Under the pieces are notes generated by a model. The model did no database searches. It was not told the origin of the DNA and was given only the letters and a program-made list of their open reading frames with translations. Positions 8,126 to 19,120 of a DNA stretch of 64,000 nucleotides are shown in pieces. This DNA is from Lentzea sp. NBRC 102530 (GTDB lineage Bacteria > Actinomycetota > Actinomycetes > Mycobacteriales > Pseudonocardiaceae), in assembly GCF_030269365.1 (NCBI RefSeq), contig NZ_BSTF01000001.1, forward strand, positions 124,001-188,000, given 5' to 3'. Both the position numbers and the translations under genes were made by a program. Within the stretch, counting starts at the first letter, position 1. The number at the start of each line of letters is the position of its first letter.

Positions 8126-9382
8126 ATGGACCTGAGGACCGCCGCCACGCTGATCCAGGCGCCGCTGAGCGAGACGCTGCCGCAGATCTCCGCGGCGCTG
8201 GCGGAGGCCATCCCGCACCGGGCGATCGCGGAGCTGTCCAACTGCTCGTTCGCGCCGTTCAAGTTCCGCGGCGAGGTGCCGGGCCCGGCCGTCACGATCA
8301 CCGACCTCGCCGCGCTGCGCTCGCACGTGCCGGCGCAGGGGACCTGGCAGGGCCGTGCGCTCCTGGGTGGCGCCGAGGTGCCGGTGGTGGTCCTGATCAG
8401 CGTCGTCACCGAACCCCGGGCGATGCTCGTGCTGCTGCGCGACGACGACACCCCGGTGCCCGCCGAGGTCCTCGCGCCCGCCGGTGCGTTGTGGGACGTC
8501 GTGACCGCGCACATGGAGGGCCTGCGCAACGAGGCCGTGCCCGCCACTCTCGCCGTGTCCCGCGCCGCAGCAGCGGCGCGCGCCGTGGCCATCTCCGACC
8601 TCGGCGACGTGCACGGCGCCGCGCTGGCGTCGTTGCTCGGCGTGCTGCGCGACCGCGACGTGGAGGACTCGGTCGCCCGTTCCCGTGCCGTGGACCTGGC
8701 GGTGACCGCGCTGGTCGAACTGCGGGCGCGCGCCGACCTCGACCGCGCGCAGGTCGAGGAACGCGCCGGTGACGCGTTCGAGCGCCTCGCCGAGTCGTTG
8801 CGCCGCGTGCTGCGCGGCCGGGAGGTGCGCCTCGACCTGGGCCTGCCGGGAGCGGAGGAGGGCGCGGACCGGATCGTGCCGTCCGAGATCACCTCGACGG
8901 CCGCCGCCGTGGTCCGCTCGTCCGTGCACGCGATGCTCGACGACCAGGGCGGGGTGAGCCGCGTCCACATCGGCTGGAAGGTCGTCGGGGCGGTGCTGCG
9001 CGCGACCGTGCGCGACGACGGCCCCGGCACCCTGTCGTGCGGCAGCCTCGACCGGCGCCGCGTCCCGGAACGGCTCGGGCCGCTCGGCGGCAGGGTCGAG
9101 GTCGACGCCGTCCCCGGCTGGGGCGCGACCGTGACGATCGAGGTCCCGCTCGGCCCGCCGGAGACGCCGCGCGAAGACCCGCTGACCGTGCTCGGCGCAC
9201 GGGAGTTGGAGGTGCTCGGGCAGGTGGCGCGGGGCAGGCGCAACCGGGACATCGCCGGTGACCTGCACATCAGCGAGTCCACGGTGAAGTTCCACGTCGC
9301 CAAGATCCTGGAGAAGCTCGGCGTGGGGTCGCGCGGCGAGGCGGCCGCGCTCGCCCACGAGTGGGGCGCGGCGGCGCGCTAG
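8126..9382 (+). CDS. LuxR-type regulator with a histidine-kinase-like ATPase domain
   Basis: A 418-residue cytoplasmic protein. A poorly conserved sensory N-terminal half (about 1-240) is followed by an HATPase-like region (about 280-350) with VRDDGPGT as G1-box-like and a GWGATVTIEVPLG end. The C-terminus is a LuxR/NarL helix-turn-helix (about 355-415: LGARELEVLGQVARGRRNRD, HISESTVKFHVAKILEKLG). No phospho-acceptor His box or receiver domain is evident, so ATP binding rather than phosphorelay may gate DNA binding. I chose ATG 8126 because TACGCT sits just upstream and earlier codons look non-coding. It is followed by icmF, which it might control, but this is unproven. Confidence 0.75.
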   Translation: MDLRTAATLIQAPLSETLPQISAALAEAIPHRAIAELSNCSFAPFKFRGEVPGPAVTITDLAALRSHVPAQGTWQGRALLGGAEVPVVVLISVVTEPRAMLVLLRDDDTPVPAEVLAPAGALWDVVTAHMEGLRNEAVPATLAVSRAAAAARAVAISDLGDVHGAALASLLGVLRDRDVEDSVARSRAVDLAVTALVELRARADLDRAQVEERAGDAFERLAESLRRVLRGREVRLDLGLPGAEEGADRIVPSEITSTAAAVVRSSVHAMLDDQGGVSRVHIGWKVVGAVLRATVRDDGPGTLSCGSLDRRRVPERLGPLGGRVEVDAVPGWGATVTIEVPLGPPETPREDPLTVLGARELEVLGQVARGRRNRDIAGDLHISESTVKFHVAKILEKLGVGSRGEAAALAHEWGAAAR

Positions 9383-9480
9383 CTGCGCTGAGCGCTCCGC
9401 GAGCGAACCTGTGGCCGGTGGCGCGACGATGGTGTTTCGGGCTCGATACAGAGACCTGGACCACGCTCGGTTGCACGTCC

Positions 9481-9502
9481 AATAGTAGGAAGTCAAACTA
9501 TT
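9481..9502. promoter_or_regulatory. Candidate operator before icmF (AATAGT-N10-ACTATT)
   Basis: Perfect 6-bp arms AATAGT (9481-9486) and ACTATT (9497-9502) are separated by 10 bp and end 3 nt before the icmF ATG. The AT-rich arms stand out in this GC-rich sequence. The spacer contains AGGAAG, which could be the ribosome binding site, so a bound repressor or RNA fold could also affect translation. Confidence 0.45.
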
Positions 9503-9505
9503 CTC

Positions 9506-12500
9506 ATGACGATGCCGTCCTCTGGGCCGCCCTCCGTGCCCGCGTTGCACAAGCCGGTGAACCCGGTGCGCTTCGTGACCGCGTCCAGCCTGTTCGACGG
9601 CCACGACGCGGCCATCAACATCATGCGGCGGATCCTGCAGTCGCAGGGCGCGGAGGTCATCCACCTCGGCCACAACCGGTCGGTGGCGGAGGTCGTCACC
9701 GCGGCGATCCAGGAGGACGCGCAGGGCATCGCCATCAGCGCGTACCAGGGCGGGCACGTCGAGTACTTCTCCTACCTGGTCGAACTGCTCAACGAGCGCG
9801 GCGCCGGGCACATCCGCGTCTACGGCGGCGGTGGCGGCGTGATCGTCCCCGAGGAGATCGAGCTGCTGCACTCGCGCGGCGTCGCGCGGATCTTCTCGCC
9901 GCAGGACGGGCAGACCATGGGGCTCGCCCGCATGATCAACCTGATGATCGAGGAGTGCGACCACGCGCTCACCGCGCCGTTCAGCCACGACGCGCTGCTG
10001 ACGGGAGCCGACGAGGCCCTGGCGCGCGCGATCACGCACATCGAGGCCGGTACCGCGGAGCCGCTGGAGACCACGCGCAAGGTGCCGGTGCTCGGCATCA
10101 CGGGCACCGGTGGTTCGGGCAAGTCGTCGCTGACCGACGAGCTCGTGCGCCGGTTCCGGCTGGACCAGCAGGACAAGCTGCGCATCGCCGTGCTCGCCGT
10201 CGACCCGACGCGCCGCCGTGGTGGTGGCGCGCTCCTCGGCGACCGCATCCGGATGAACTGCCTCGACGGCGACCACGTGTTCTTCCGTTCGCTGGCCACG
10301 CGCCGTGCGGGCAGCGAGATCCCGGACGGCCTGGAGCAGGCCATCGTGGCGTGCAAGGCTTCCGGCGCGGACCTGGTCATCGTCGAGACGCCCGGTATCG
10401 GTCAGGGTGACGCGGCCATCGTGCCGTTCGTGGACTTCTCGCTGTACGTGATGACGCCGGAGTTCGGTGCCGCGTCCCAGCTCGAGAAGATCGACATGCT
10501 CGACTACGCCGACGCCGTGGCCATCAACAAGTTCGAACGCCGCGGTGCCGAGGACGCACGTCGTGACGTCGCGCGTCAGATGGTGCGCAACCGTGAGGCG
10601 TTCGGCGTGAAGTGGGAGGACATGCCGGTCTACGGCACGTCCGCGGCGACGTTCAACGACGACGGCGTGACGGCGCTGTACCAGTTCCTGCGCGACGGCC
10701 TGGTGTCGCACGGTCTTGCCGTGGAGGAGGGCACTCTGGTGCCCGTGTCCGGCAAGACGTCGACTTCGGCGTCCACGGTCGTGCCGGCGTCGCGCGCGCG
10801 TTACCTCTCGGACATCGCCGACACCGTGCGCGGCTATCACCGCAAGACCGACGAGCAGGTCCTCGCCGTTCGCACGCACACGCAGCTTTCCGCCGCGCAG
10901 AAGGCGTTGGAGGCCGCGGGCAAGAGCGTCGAGGACATCGCCGAGCTGGCGGCCGACGCCGAACGCAAGGTGGACCGTTCTTCTGTCGAACTGCTGACGG
11001 CGTGGCCGGCGACGGTCGAGCAGTACTCCGGCGACGAGCTCGTGTTCAAGGTGCGGGACAAGGAGATCCGCACGTCGCTGACGCGCGAGACGTTGTCCGG
11101 CAACCAGGTCCGCCGCGTCAGCCTGCCGCGCTACGACGACGAGGGCTCGTTGCTGCGGTTCCTGCGCAAGGAGAACCTCCCGGGCTTCTTCCCGTACACC
11201 GCGGGCGTTTTCCCGTTCAAGCGCGAGGGCGAGGACCCGGCGCGCATGTTCGCGGGTGAGGGCGACGCCTTCCGCACCAACCGCCGCTTCAAGTACCTGT
11301 CCAAGGGCAACCCGGCCACCCGCCTGTCGACGGCGTTCGACTCGGTCACGCTCTACGGCCGCGACCCCGACACCCCGCCGGACGTCTACGGCAAGATCGG
11401 CACGTCCGGCGTCTCGATCGCCTCGCTGGACGACATGAAAGCGCTCTACGACGGCTTCGACCTGGTGGCGCCCACGACGTCGGTGTCGATGACGATCAAC
11501 GGCCCGGCGCCGACGATCCTCGCGTACTTCCTGAACACCGTGATCGACCAGCAGGTGTCCGCCTTCGTCGAGAAGGAGGGCCGCGAGCCGTCGGCGGAGG
11601 AGCACGCGAAGATCAAGGCGTTCGCGCTGGCCAACGTGCGCGGCACCGTGCAGGCCGACATCCTCAAGGAGGACCAGGGCCAGAACACCTGCATCTTCTC
11701 CACGGAGTTCTCGCTGCGCATGATGGCGGACATCCAGGAGTGGTTCATCCAGCAGCAGGTGCGCAACTTCTACTCGGTGTCGATCTCGGGCTACCACATC
11801 GCCGAGGCCGGGGCGAACCCCATCAGCCAGCTCGCCTTCACGTTGGCCAACGGCTTCACCTACGTCGAGTCGTACCTCGCGCGCGGCATGAACATCGACG
11901 ACTTCGCGCCGAACCTGTCCTTCTTCTTCTCCAACGGCATGGACGCCGAGTACAGCGTCATCGGCCGGGTCGCCCGCCGCATCTGGGCCGTGGCCATGCG
12001 CGACCGCTACGGTGCCGCGGAGCGTTCGCAGAAGTTCAAGTACCACGTGCAGACCTCGGGCCGTTCGCTGCACGCGCAGGAGATGGACTTCAACGACATC
12101 CGCACGACGTTGCAGGCTCTCTGCGCGCTGTACGACAACTGCAACTCCCTGCACACCAACGCTTACGACGAGGCGATCACCACGCCGACGGAGTCGTCCG
12201 TCCGCCGCGCGATGGCCATCCAGATGATCATCAACAAGGAGTGGGGCCTCTCCGCCAACGAGAACCCGCTGCAGGGCTCGTTCGTCATCGACGAACTCAC
12301 CGACCTCGTCGAAGAGGCCGTCCTGATGGAGTTCGACCGCATCTCCGAGCGAGGCGGCGTCCTCGGCGCGATGGAGACCGGCTACCAGCGCGGCCGCATC
12401 CAGGACGAGTCGATGCTCTACGAACAGCGCAAGCACGACGGCTCGCTGCCGTTGATCGGCGTCAACACCTTCCTGCCCGAGGACGGCACGCGCGAGGTCG

Positions 12501-12739
12501 TGAAGATCGAGCTCGCCCGCGCCACCGAGGAGGAGAAGGAGTCGCAGGTCGACCGCACGCGTGCGTACCAGGCAGCGCACCGCGACGAGGCCCAGAAGGC
12601 GCTCGCGCGGCTGCGGGAGGTGGCGCAGACGAACGAGAACGTGTTCGCGGTGCTGATGGACGCGGCGCGGGTGTGCACGCTCGGCCAGATCACCGAGGCG
12701 TTCTTCGAGGTGGGCGGGCAGTACCGCCGCAACATCTAG
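9506..12739 (+). CDS. icmF: Fused isobutyryl-CoA mutase IcmF
   Basis: The 1077-residue protein combines three parts in IcmF order. First is a B12-binding domain (about 20-150) with LFDGHDAAI supplying the cobalt-ligand His (H33). Next is a MeaB-like G-protein chaperone domain with P-loop GTGGSGKSS near residue 200 and VETPGIGQGD. Last is a TIM-barrel mutase domain (about 560-1077) beginning around FPYTAGVFPFKREGEDP. IcmF interconverts isobutyryl-CoA and n-butyryl-CoA using adenosylcobalamin, with GTPase-driven cofactor loading. It is a stand-alone gene here. Its stop shares CTAG with the convergent MOSC gene. The fused architecture and FPFKREGEDP segment separate it from methylmalonyl-CoA mutase. 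Confidence 0.95.
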   Translation: MTMPSSGPPSVPALHKPVNPVRFVTASSLFDGHDAAINIMRRILQSQGAEVIHLGHNRSVAEVVTAAIQEDAQGIAISAYQGGHVEYFSYLVELLNERGAGHIRVYGGGGGVIVPEEIELLHSRGVARIFSPQDGQTMGLARMINLMIEECDHALTAPFSHDALLTGADEALARAITHIEAGTAEPLETTRKVPVLGITGTGGSGKSSLTDELVRRFRLDQQDKLRIAVLAVDPTRRRGGGALLGDRIRMNCLDGDHVFFRSLATRRAGSEIPDGLEQAIVACKASGADLVIVETPGIGQGDAAIVPFVDFSLYVMTPEFGAASQLEKIDMLDYADAVAINKFERRGAEDARRDVARQMVRNREAFGVKWEDMPVYGTSAATFNDDGVTALYQFLRDGLVSHGLAVEEGTLVPVSGKTSTSASTVVPASRARYLSDIADTVRGYHRKTDEQVLAVRTHTQLSAAQKALEAAGKSVEDIAELAADAERKVDRSSVELLTAWPATVEQYSGDELVFKVRDKEIRTSLTRETLSGNQVRRVSLPRYDDEGSLLRFLRKENLPGFFPYTAGVFPFKREGEDPARMFAGEGDAFRTNRRFKYLSKGNPATRLSTAFDSVTLYGRDPDTPPDVYGKIGTSGVSIASLDDMKALYDGFDLVAPTTSVSMTINGPAPTILAYFLNTVIDQQVSAFVEKEGREPSAEEHAKIKAFALANVRGTVQADILKEDQGQNTCIFSTEFSLRMMADIQEWFIQQQVRNFYSVSISGYHIAEAGANPISQLAFTLANGFTYVESYLARGMNIDDFAPNLSFFFSNGMDAEYSVIGRVARRIWAVAMRDRYGAAERSQKFKYHVQTSGRSLHAQEMDFNDIRTTLQALCALYDNCNSLHTNAYDEAITTPTESSVRRAMAIQMIINKEWGLSANENPLQGSFVIDELTDLVEEAVLMEFDRISERGGVLGAMETGYQRGRIQDESMLYEQRKHDGSLPLIGVNTFLPEDGTREVVKIELARATEEEKESQVDRTRAYQAAHRDEAQKALARLREVAQTNENVFAVLMDAARVCTLGQITEAFFEVGGQYRRNI

Positions 12740-13416
12740 ACGGCGTAGGGCCGGCCGACGATCCACCCGCCGACGTGCGCGGGCAGTTCGTCGGTCGGCA
12801 CCACCTCGACGGGATCGCCGACGTTCACCACCCCGGACCGGACCACCCAGCTGTCGAGGCACAGCACCCCGCCGAACTCGTGCCGGATCCGCCGGTGCAC
12901 GTCCAGGTCCTGCGCCCCGGTGTCGGGATCGATCGTCGTCACCACGCACCGCGCCCGCTTCTGGTACATCCCGATCACCACGTCGCCGACCACCAGCGCG
13001 TGTCCGGGCCACGTGTCCTCGACCCCGGCCTCCACCCCGCCGATCAGGATGTTGGGGCGCAGCCGCCGCACGTCGACACCGGCGGCGGCGACCTGTCCGT
13101 CGGTCGCCACCAGCACGTTCAGCACGTCGAAGCGTTCCGGCCCGTCATAGCGCGTCAGCCGTCCGCCGAACGGCAGCACGCGCTCGTGCGCCTGCCAGCT
13201 GTCCCACGGGTGCCCGTCCACCAACGGCCCGTCAGGCCCGGTGGTGGCGGGAATCGTGAGCAGTCCGTACCGCGTGCGTCCCGTCAGCACGCCGCGCGGT
13301 CCCTGCACGTGCACGAGCCGGTCGCCCTCGACGCCGTCGGACGTGAACCGCGCCTGCTCCAGGGGCTCGCCGCCGAGCGATTTCACCGGGTAGCGCCACA
13401 GCGCCTCGACGTGCAC
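12736..13416 (-). CDS. MOSC domain-containing protein
   Basis: A 226-residue protein with the MOSC N-terminal barrel motif (LWRYPVKSLGGEPLEQA) and the MOSC core containing LRPNILIGG and KRARCVVTTIDPDTGAQD. The Cys of RARC is the conserved residue that handles sulfur or a molybdenum cofactor ligand in MOSC proteins such as mARC and YiiM. The GTG start lies 1 nt after the stop of the NTF2-like gene, so the two are co-transcribed. Its stop overlaps that of icmF within a shared CTAG. It may act in detoxification of N-hydroxylated compounds, but this is only by family analogy. Confidence 0.85.
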   Translation of the reverse strand: MHVEALWRYPVKSLGGEPLEQARFTSDGVEGDRLVHVQGPRGVLTGRTRYGLLTIPATTGPDGPLVDGHPWDSWQAHERVLPFGGRLTRYDGPERFDVLNVLVATDGQVAAAGVDVRRLRPNILIGGVEAGVEDTWPGHALVVGDVVIGMYQKRARCVVTTIDPDTGAQDLDVHRRIRHEFGGVLCLDSWVVRSGVVNVGDPVEVVPTDELPAHVGGWIVGRPYAV

Positions 13417-13417
13417 G

Positions 13418-13852
13418 TCACTCCGCCGGGATCTCGTCGGTGGACGACGGGTCGACGCGGCGTTCCGACTCCGCGATCCGCACGTCGTTGATGCTCGCCT
13501 CGCGCCGCGCCATCAGGCCCGACTCGGCGAACTCCCAGTTCTCGTTGCCGTAGCTGCGCCACCACTGGCCTTCGTCGTCGTGCCACTCGTACTGGAAGCG
13601 CACGGCGATGCGGTTGTCGCTGAACGCCCACAGCGACTTGCGCAGCACGTACTCGTGCTCGCGCTCCCACTTCGCGGTCAGGAACGCCACGATCTCGTCG
13701 GTGCCGCGGACGAACTGGGACCTGTTGCGCCACACCGAGTCCGGCGTGTACGCGCCGGCGACGCGCACCGGGTCCTTGGTGTTCCAGGCGTCCTGGGCGG
13801 CCTGCACCTTCAGCCGGGCGGTCTCGGCGGTGAACGGGGGCACGAGTTTCAC
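13418..13852 (-). CDS. NTF2-like protein (DUF1348 type)
   Basis: A 144-residue SnoaL/NTF2-fold protein matching the DUF1348 group in length and sequence ([42 protein letters not shown]). These cone-shaped alpha+beta proteins bind small ligands; most in this group have no assigned reaction. It is divergent from the CGNR regulator, separated by about 80 bp holding three CGTTAG hexamers, and is immediately followed by the MOSC gene. The CGNR protein is the obvious candidate regulator of this two-gene unit. Confidence 0.85.
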   Translation of the reverse strand: MKLVPPFTAETARLKVQAAQDAWNTKDPVRVAGAYTPDSVWRNRSQFVRGTDEIVAFLTAKWEREHEYVLRKSLWAFSDNRIAVRFQYEWHDDEGQWWRSYGNENWEFAESGLMARREASINDVRIAESERRVDPSSTDEIPAE

Positions 13853-13886
13853 GACGGTCCTTCCAACGGTTGGGCGACGTTGTAAA

Positions 13887-13931
13887 CGTTAGAACGAAGA
13901 CCTAACGGATGCAAGCCTGTGTTACCGTTAG
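13887..13931. promoter_or_regulatory. Three CGTTAG hexamers between divergent NTF2-like and CGNR genes
   Basis: CGTTAG occurs at 13887-13892 and 13926-13931, and its inverse CTAACG at 13902-13907. The last two extend to 7-bp arms (CTAACGG and CCGTTAG). The cluster occupies most of the 81-bp divergent spacer and ends 2 nt before the CGNR start, consistent with autoregulation. Confidence 0.5.
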
Positions 13932-13933
13932 AC

Positions 13934-14470
13934 GTGCTGACGCCCGACGAGCCCCGTCCGGTCCTGTTGATGAACACCATCTGGGCCAACCGGTCGCACC
14001 TCCACGACGACCTGACGACTGTCGGTGGGCTTCGCGAGTTCCTCGGCGTGCCCGCCGACGAGGCCGACCTGGAGGCGTTCCTCGAGCTGCGGCAGGCCTT
14101 GCGCGACCTCGCCGCGACGCTCACGCAGGACACCCGCGAGATCGCGCAGGGCCGCGACCTCGCCCGCGCGGTGCTCGCGGTCAACCGGGCGGCGCGCAGC
14201 GCGAAGCACTGGCCCCAGCTGACCGTGCGCGACGGAGAGTTGGTGCGGCACAACGAAAGCGAGGGCTCACTCGCGGATCGCGAACGGGCCGCGATCGCCG
14301 CCGAGGCCGTCGAACTGTTCACCGGCGAGGACCGGCTGCTGGTGCGCGCCTGCCACGCCCCGGGCTGCGTGCTGTACTTCGTGAAGGACCACCCGCGCCG
14401 CGAGTGGTGCTCGCCCTCGTGCGGCAACCGGGTCCGCGCGGCCCGCCACTACCGGCGCAACCGGGGGTGA
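13934..14470 (+). CDS. CGNR zinc-finger transcriptional regulator
   Basis: A 178-residue protein with an N-terminal ABATE domain (about 1-120) and a C-terminal CGNR zinc finger (about 140-178): CHAPGCVLYFVKDHPRREWC followed by SPSCGNRVRAARHYRR. Cys residues of CHAPGC and WCSPSC bind zinc, and the basic tail contacts DNA. The GTG at 13934 is preferred. An in-frame GTG at 13919 would add two TTA leucine codons, which are very rare here, and overlap the CGTTAG sites. Such proteins are presumed ligand-responsive regulators of the divergent oxidoreductase or NTF2-type gene beside them. Confidence 0.85.
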   Translation: MLTPDEPRPVLLMNTIWANRSHLHDDLTTVGGLREFLGVPADEADLEAFLELRQALRDLAATLTQDTREIAQGRDLARAVLAVNRAARSAKHWPQLTVRDGELVRHNESEGSLADRERAAIAAEAVELFTGEDRLLVRACHAPGCVLYFVKDHPRREWCSPSCGNRVRAARHYRRNRG

Positions 14471-14581
14471 ATTCCCTGGTCCGAACGGGTTTTCCTGATC
14501 AGCGGGGGTAAACATGAGCCGCGCCGGTTCCGATTAAACGGACAACAGTTGGGCGCGTTTTGTGTGTGGTGGTGATCCGCG

Positions 14582-15739
14582 ATGTCCCGAGAATCCGTGC
14601 CAGGTCACGACATCAGCTATCACCTCGTCTGCTTCGACGAGACCGGCAACGAGCGGGGGCGCGACAGCGCGGACGTGCTGTACGACGCCCGCCGAGGCGT
14701 CACCGACGTCTTCTTCTTCATACACGGGTGGAACGGCGACGTGCCGGCCGCCCGCCACCAGTACGGGCAGTGGGTCAGAACCATGGCGGACTGCCGCGCC
14801 GAACGTGAAGCGGCACATCGGCTTCCGGGCGGCTTCAAGGCGTTGCTCGTCGGGCTCCACTGGCCGTCGAAGGCGTGGGGCGACGAGGACGTGCGGTCGG
14901 ACGAGTTCATCAAGGCCCAGGCGAACCGCCTCGGCGGAGGCGCCGGCCGCACGGCCGCGGTGCGCACGATCGTCGAGGCCGCGCGGCAGCACCCCGGCTG
15001 GATGTCGGCCGCGGTCAAGCAGGCCTACGACTACCTGGAGAGCTCGGTGCCCGACCTGCCGGGCGAGGACGGCATGGTGTTCGACGCCGAGCAGCTCTAC
15101 CGCGCGTGCCTCGAGGACCCGGCGCTGGGCGGCATCCTGTCGCCGTTGCGGATCCTGACGTTCTGGAAGATGAAGCGGCGCGCCAAGGTCTTCGGCGAGA
15201 GCGGCGCCGCGCGCATCGCCCGCGACGTCGCGCAGGCCGCCCCGCAAGCCCGCATCCACCTGATGGGCCACAGCTTCGGCTGCATCACCGCCACCGCGAT
15301 GGCGAACGTCGTGCCCGCCGCGACGCTCACGCTCGTGCAGGGCGCGATGTCGCTGTGGTCGTTCGCGGAACGGCTGCCCGGCGAACCGGGCTCCGGCTAC
15401 TTCCGCGGCGTGCTCGCCCGCGTGCCGGGCCCGATCATCGTCACCACGTCGTCGAACGACTACGCCATCGGCAGGTTCTACCCGCTGGCCGCGCGTTCGG
15501 GCCGCCAGGTCGACCTCGACTCGTACCCGAAGTACGGCGGCATCGGCTCCCACGGCGTGCAGGGCACGTACGCGCACGGCCACAACATCGGCGCGCCCGG
15601 CGAGCTGTCGCGTGGGCAGGTGCACAACGTCGACTGCACGTCCGTGATCCGCCGCATCGACGGGATCGCGGGCGCCCACAACGACATCTGCCACCCGGAA
15701 CTCGCGCGACTGCTCTGGAAGGCGGTGCTGGTCCGCTAG
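14582..15739 (+). CDS. Alpha/beta hydrolase-fold protein
   Basis: A 385-residue cytoplasmic protein. DVFFFIHGWNGD gives the HG oxyanion segment, RIHLMGHSFGCITA carries the nucleophile elbow G-H-S-F-G, and a late His lies in GAHNDICHPE. An internal region of about 130 residues between the HG motif and the elbow would form a large lid. It resembles serine esterases/lipases with DUF900-like features. The reaction is unknown and no signal peptide is present. The 110-bp upstream gap has no obvious site. Its stop shares CTAG with the convergent Acg-like gene. Confidence 0.65.
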   Translation: MSRESVPGHDISYHLVCFDETGNERGRDSADVLYDARRGVTDVFFFIHGWNGDVPAARHQYGQWVRTMADCRAEREAAHRLPGGFKALLVGLHWPSKAWGDEDVRSDEFIKAQANRLGGGAGRTAAVRTIVEAARQHPGWMSAAVKQAYDYLESSVPDLPGEDGMVFDAEQLYRACLEDPALGGILSPLRILTFWKMKRRAKVFGESGAARIARDVAQAAPQARIHLMGHSFGCITATAMANVVPAATLTLVQGAMSLWSFAERLPGEPGSGYFRGVLARVPGPIIVTTSSNDYAIGRFYPLAARSGRQVDLDSYPKYGGIGSHGVQGTYAHGHNIGAPGELSRGQVHNVDCTSVIRRIDGIAGAHNDICHPELARLLWKAVLVR

Positions 15740-16401
15740 ACCGTCGTGGACGGTGACCCGCCGAGCCGCAGCACCACCTGCGGCACCAGCGTGTTGCCCA
15801 GCGACGGCCGCAGATCCGCGCGCAACGCCGCCAGGCCCGCCGGGTCGAGCGCGGGGGAGACGGCGAACCCGACCGTCGCCGCCGTCAGCACGACCCGCTG
15901 CATCGCCTGCCCCGCGCGGATCTCCGCCGCCGCGCCCTGGTTGAACGTGCAGAGCACCAGCTCCGTCGAGCTCTGCACGTGCAGCCAGGCCCGCTCGACC
16001 TCGGCGGCCCGCGACAGCAGCCCGCGCCACGAGGCCAGTTCGGGGAACGCCGTCCACGTGCGACGGCCCGCGCGCAGGGCGTGCAGCAACGCCACCACGT
16101 CCGGCCCCGCCTCCTGGTACCCGCCGAGCCGGATGGCCGCGGCCGCGTCGTTCGCGCTCGGCCCCGGCAGCAGCGTCACGAGTGGACGGATGCCGTGCCC
16201 CTGCAACGCCAGCCGGGCGTTGAGCAGCGCGACCCCGCAGCCGAGCCGCGTCTCCCTGCCGTGCGGGACGGCGGTGTGCAGCTCGATCTGCTCCGGGCGC
16301 ACCTCGAAGCGGACACCGGACACCGAGGCCCTGGCGAGTGCGAGGACGTTGCGCACGTCCTCGCCCGCGAGCCCGAGCGAGCCGGGCACAGCGATCGTCA
16401 T
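15736..16401 (-). CDS. Short Acg-like nitroreductase family protein
   Basis: A 221-residue protein resembling the Acg (Rv2032/Rv3131-like) nitroreductase family of the mycobacterial dormancy regulon, especially around ETRLGCGVALLNARLALQGHG and RPLVTLLPG. Acg proteins are near 330 residues with two half-domains; this one is about one third shorter and its C-terminal half is weakly conserved, so flavin binding is uncertain. GGAGAG lies 7 nt before ATG 16401, supporting that start over ones 6 and 36 nt upstream. Its neighbours are a DevS-like kinase and DevR-like regulator, the same trio as in the dormancy locus. A 167-bp palindrome lies in its upstream region. Confidence 0.65.
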   Translation of the reverse strand: MTIAVPGSLGLAGEDVRNVLALARASVSGVRFEVRPEQIELHTAVPHGRETRLGCGVALLNARLALQGHGIRPLVTLLPGPSANDAAAAIRLGGYQEAGPDVVALLHALRAGRRTWTAFPELASWRGLLSRAAEVERAWLHVQSSTELVLCTFNQGAAAEIRAGQAMQRVVLTAATVGFAVSPALDPAGLAALRADLRPSLGNTLVPQVVLRLGGSPSTTV

Positions 16402-16456
16402 GGTCATACTCTCCGGCCGCTTCCGCGGGTCAGCCACGGTCGAAGGTCCTCACTTC

Positions 16457-18285
<1,829 letters not shown>

Positions 18286-18298
18286 TACTTGATGGGGC

Positions 18299-18952
18299 CT
18301 AGTGCTGGGGTTTCTCGCCGTCCTTGCGGAACTGCGAGGCGAACACCGCTGCCTGCGTGCGGCGTTGCATGCCGAGCTTGGCGAGCAGGTGTGAGACGTA
18401 GTTCTTGACGGTCTTCTCCGCCAGGAACATGCGTTCGGCGATCTGCCGGTTGGTGAGGCCCTCGCCGATCAGGTCGAGCACCGTGCGCTCCTGCTCGCTG
18501 AGCATGCGCAGCGGGTCGCCCTCCTCGCGTTCGCGGCGAATCCTGTTGAGCAGCGCGGACGTCGTGCGGGCGTCCAGAAGGGACTGTCCCGCCGCGACGG
18601 TGCGCACGGCGTTGACCAGGTCGGCGCCGAGGATCTGCTTGAGCACGAAGCCCGAGGCGCCCGCCATGATCGCGTCGAACAGGGCCTCGTCGTCGGCGAA
18701 GCTCGTCAGCATCAGGCACTGCAGGCCGGGGATGCGGCTGCGCAGTTCGCGGCACAGTTCGATGCCGTTGCCGTCGGGGAGCCTGATGTCGAGCACCGCC
18801 ACGTCGGCCTGGGCACCCGGCACCTTGGCCAGGGCCTCCGCGACCGACGCGGCGTCACCGACCACCTCGAGATCGGACTCCTCGCCGAGCAGGTCCGCGA
18901 TGCCGCGGCGGACGATCTCGTGGTCGTCGACGAGGAAAACACGCGTCGCCAT
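18299..18952 (-). CDS. NarL/LuxR-family response regulator, DevR (DosR)-like
   Basis: A 217-residue response regulator. The receiver domain starts [14 protein letters not shown], with the phospho-acceptor in [11 protein letters not shown] (Asp55). The C-terminal LuxR helix-turn-helix includes [20 protein letters not shown] and [19 protein letters not shown]. Length and the recognition-helix region match mycobacterial DevR. I chose ATG 18952 because family members start at this point; a GTG 9 nt upstream is possible. It converges on the DevS-like kinase, unlike the tandem devR-devS order in mycobacteria. Targets may include the Acg-like gene. No clear DevR box was found. Confidence 0.85.
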   Translation of the reverse strand: MATRVFLVDDHEIVRRGIADLLGEESDLEVVGDAASVAEALAKVPGAQADVAVLDIRLPDGNGIELCRELRSRIPGLQCLMLTSFADDEALFDAIMAGASGFVLKQILGADLVNAVRTVAAGQSLLDARTTSALLNRIRREREEGDPLRMLSEQERTVLDLIGEGLTNRQIAERMFLAEKTVKNYVSHLLAKLGMQRRTQAAVFASQFRKDGEKPQH

Positions 18953-19037
18953 GGAGGTCACGGTAACCCAAAGACCCTCCCGGAAGGGGGCCGGCGGCAG
19001 GCGGCTCACTACGACGATCGGGTCAATTCAAGACGAA

Positions 19038-19100
19038 GGGCGCGACGGATCCGCCGGGTGCCGCCGGGTTTCCCCCGCAGCACCCCGATCCGCCGCGCCC
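19038..19100 (-). terminator. Terminator hairpin after the YceI gene
   Basis: Arms at 19038-19051 (GGGCGCGACGGATC) and 19087-19100 match at 13 of 14 positions, and the single mismatch is a G-U pair on the minus-strand transcript. It begins 20 nt after the YceI stop. The loop is long (35 nt), with no U-tract. Confidence 0.6.
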
Positions 19101-19120
19101 TGTGCCCTGGTCGCCTGTCG

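Noticed and set aside
8066-13012. Very long minus-strand open frame antisense to the regulator and icmF
   Set aside because: Arg- and His-rich low-complexity translation, a shadow of G/C third-position bias in the genes on the plus strand.
18580-18590. GGGACTGTCCC palindrome as a DevR box
   Set aside because: It lies inside the DevR-like coding region and its spacing is too short for the dormancy box consensus.
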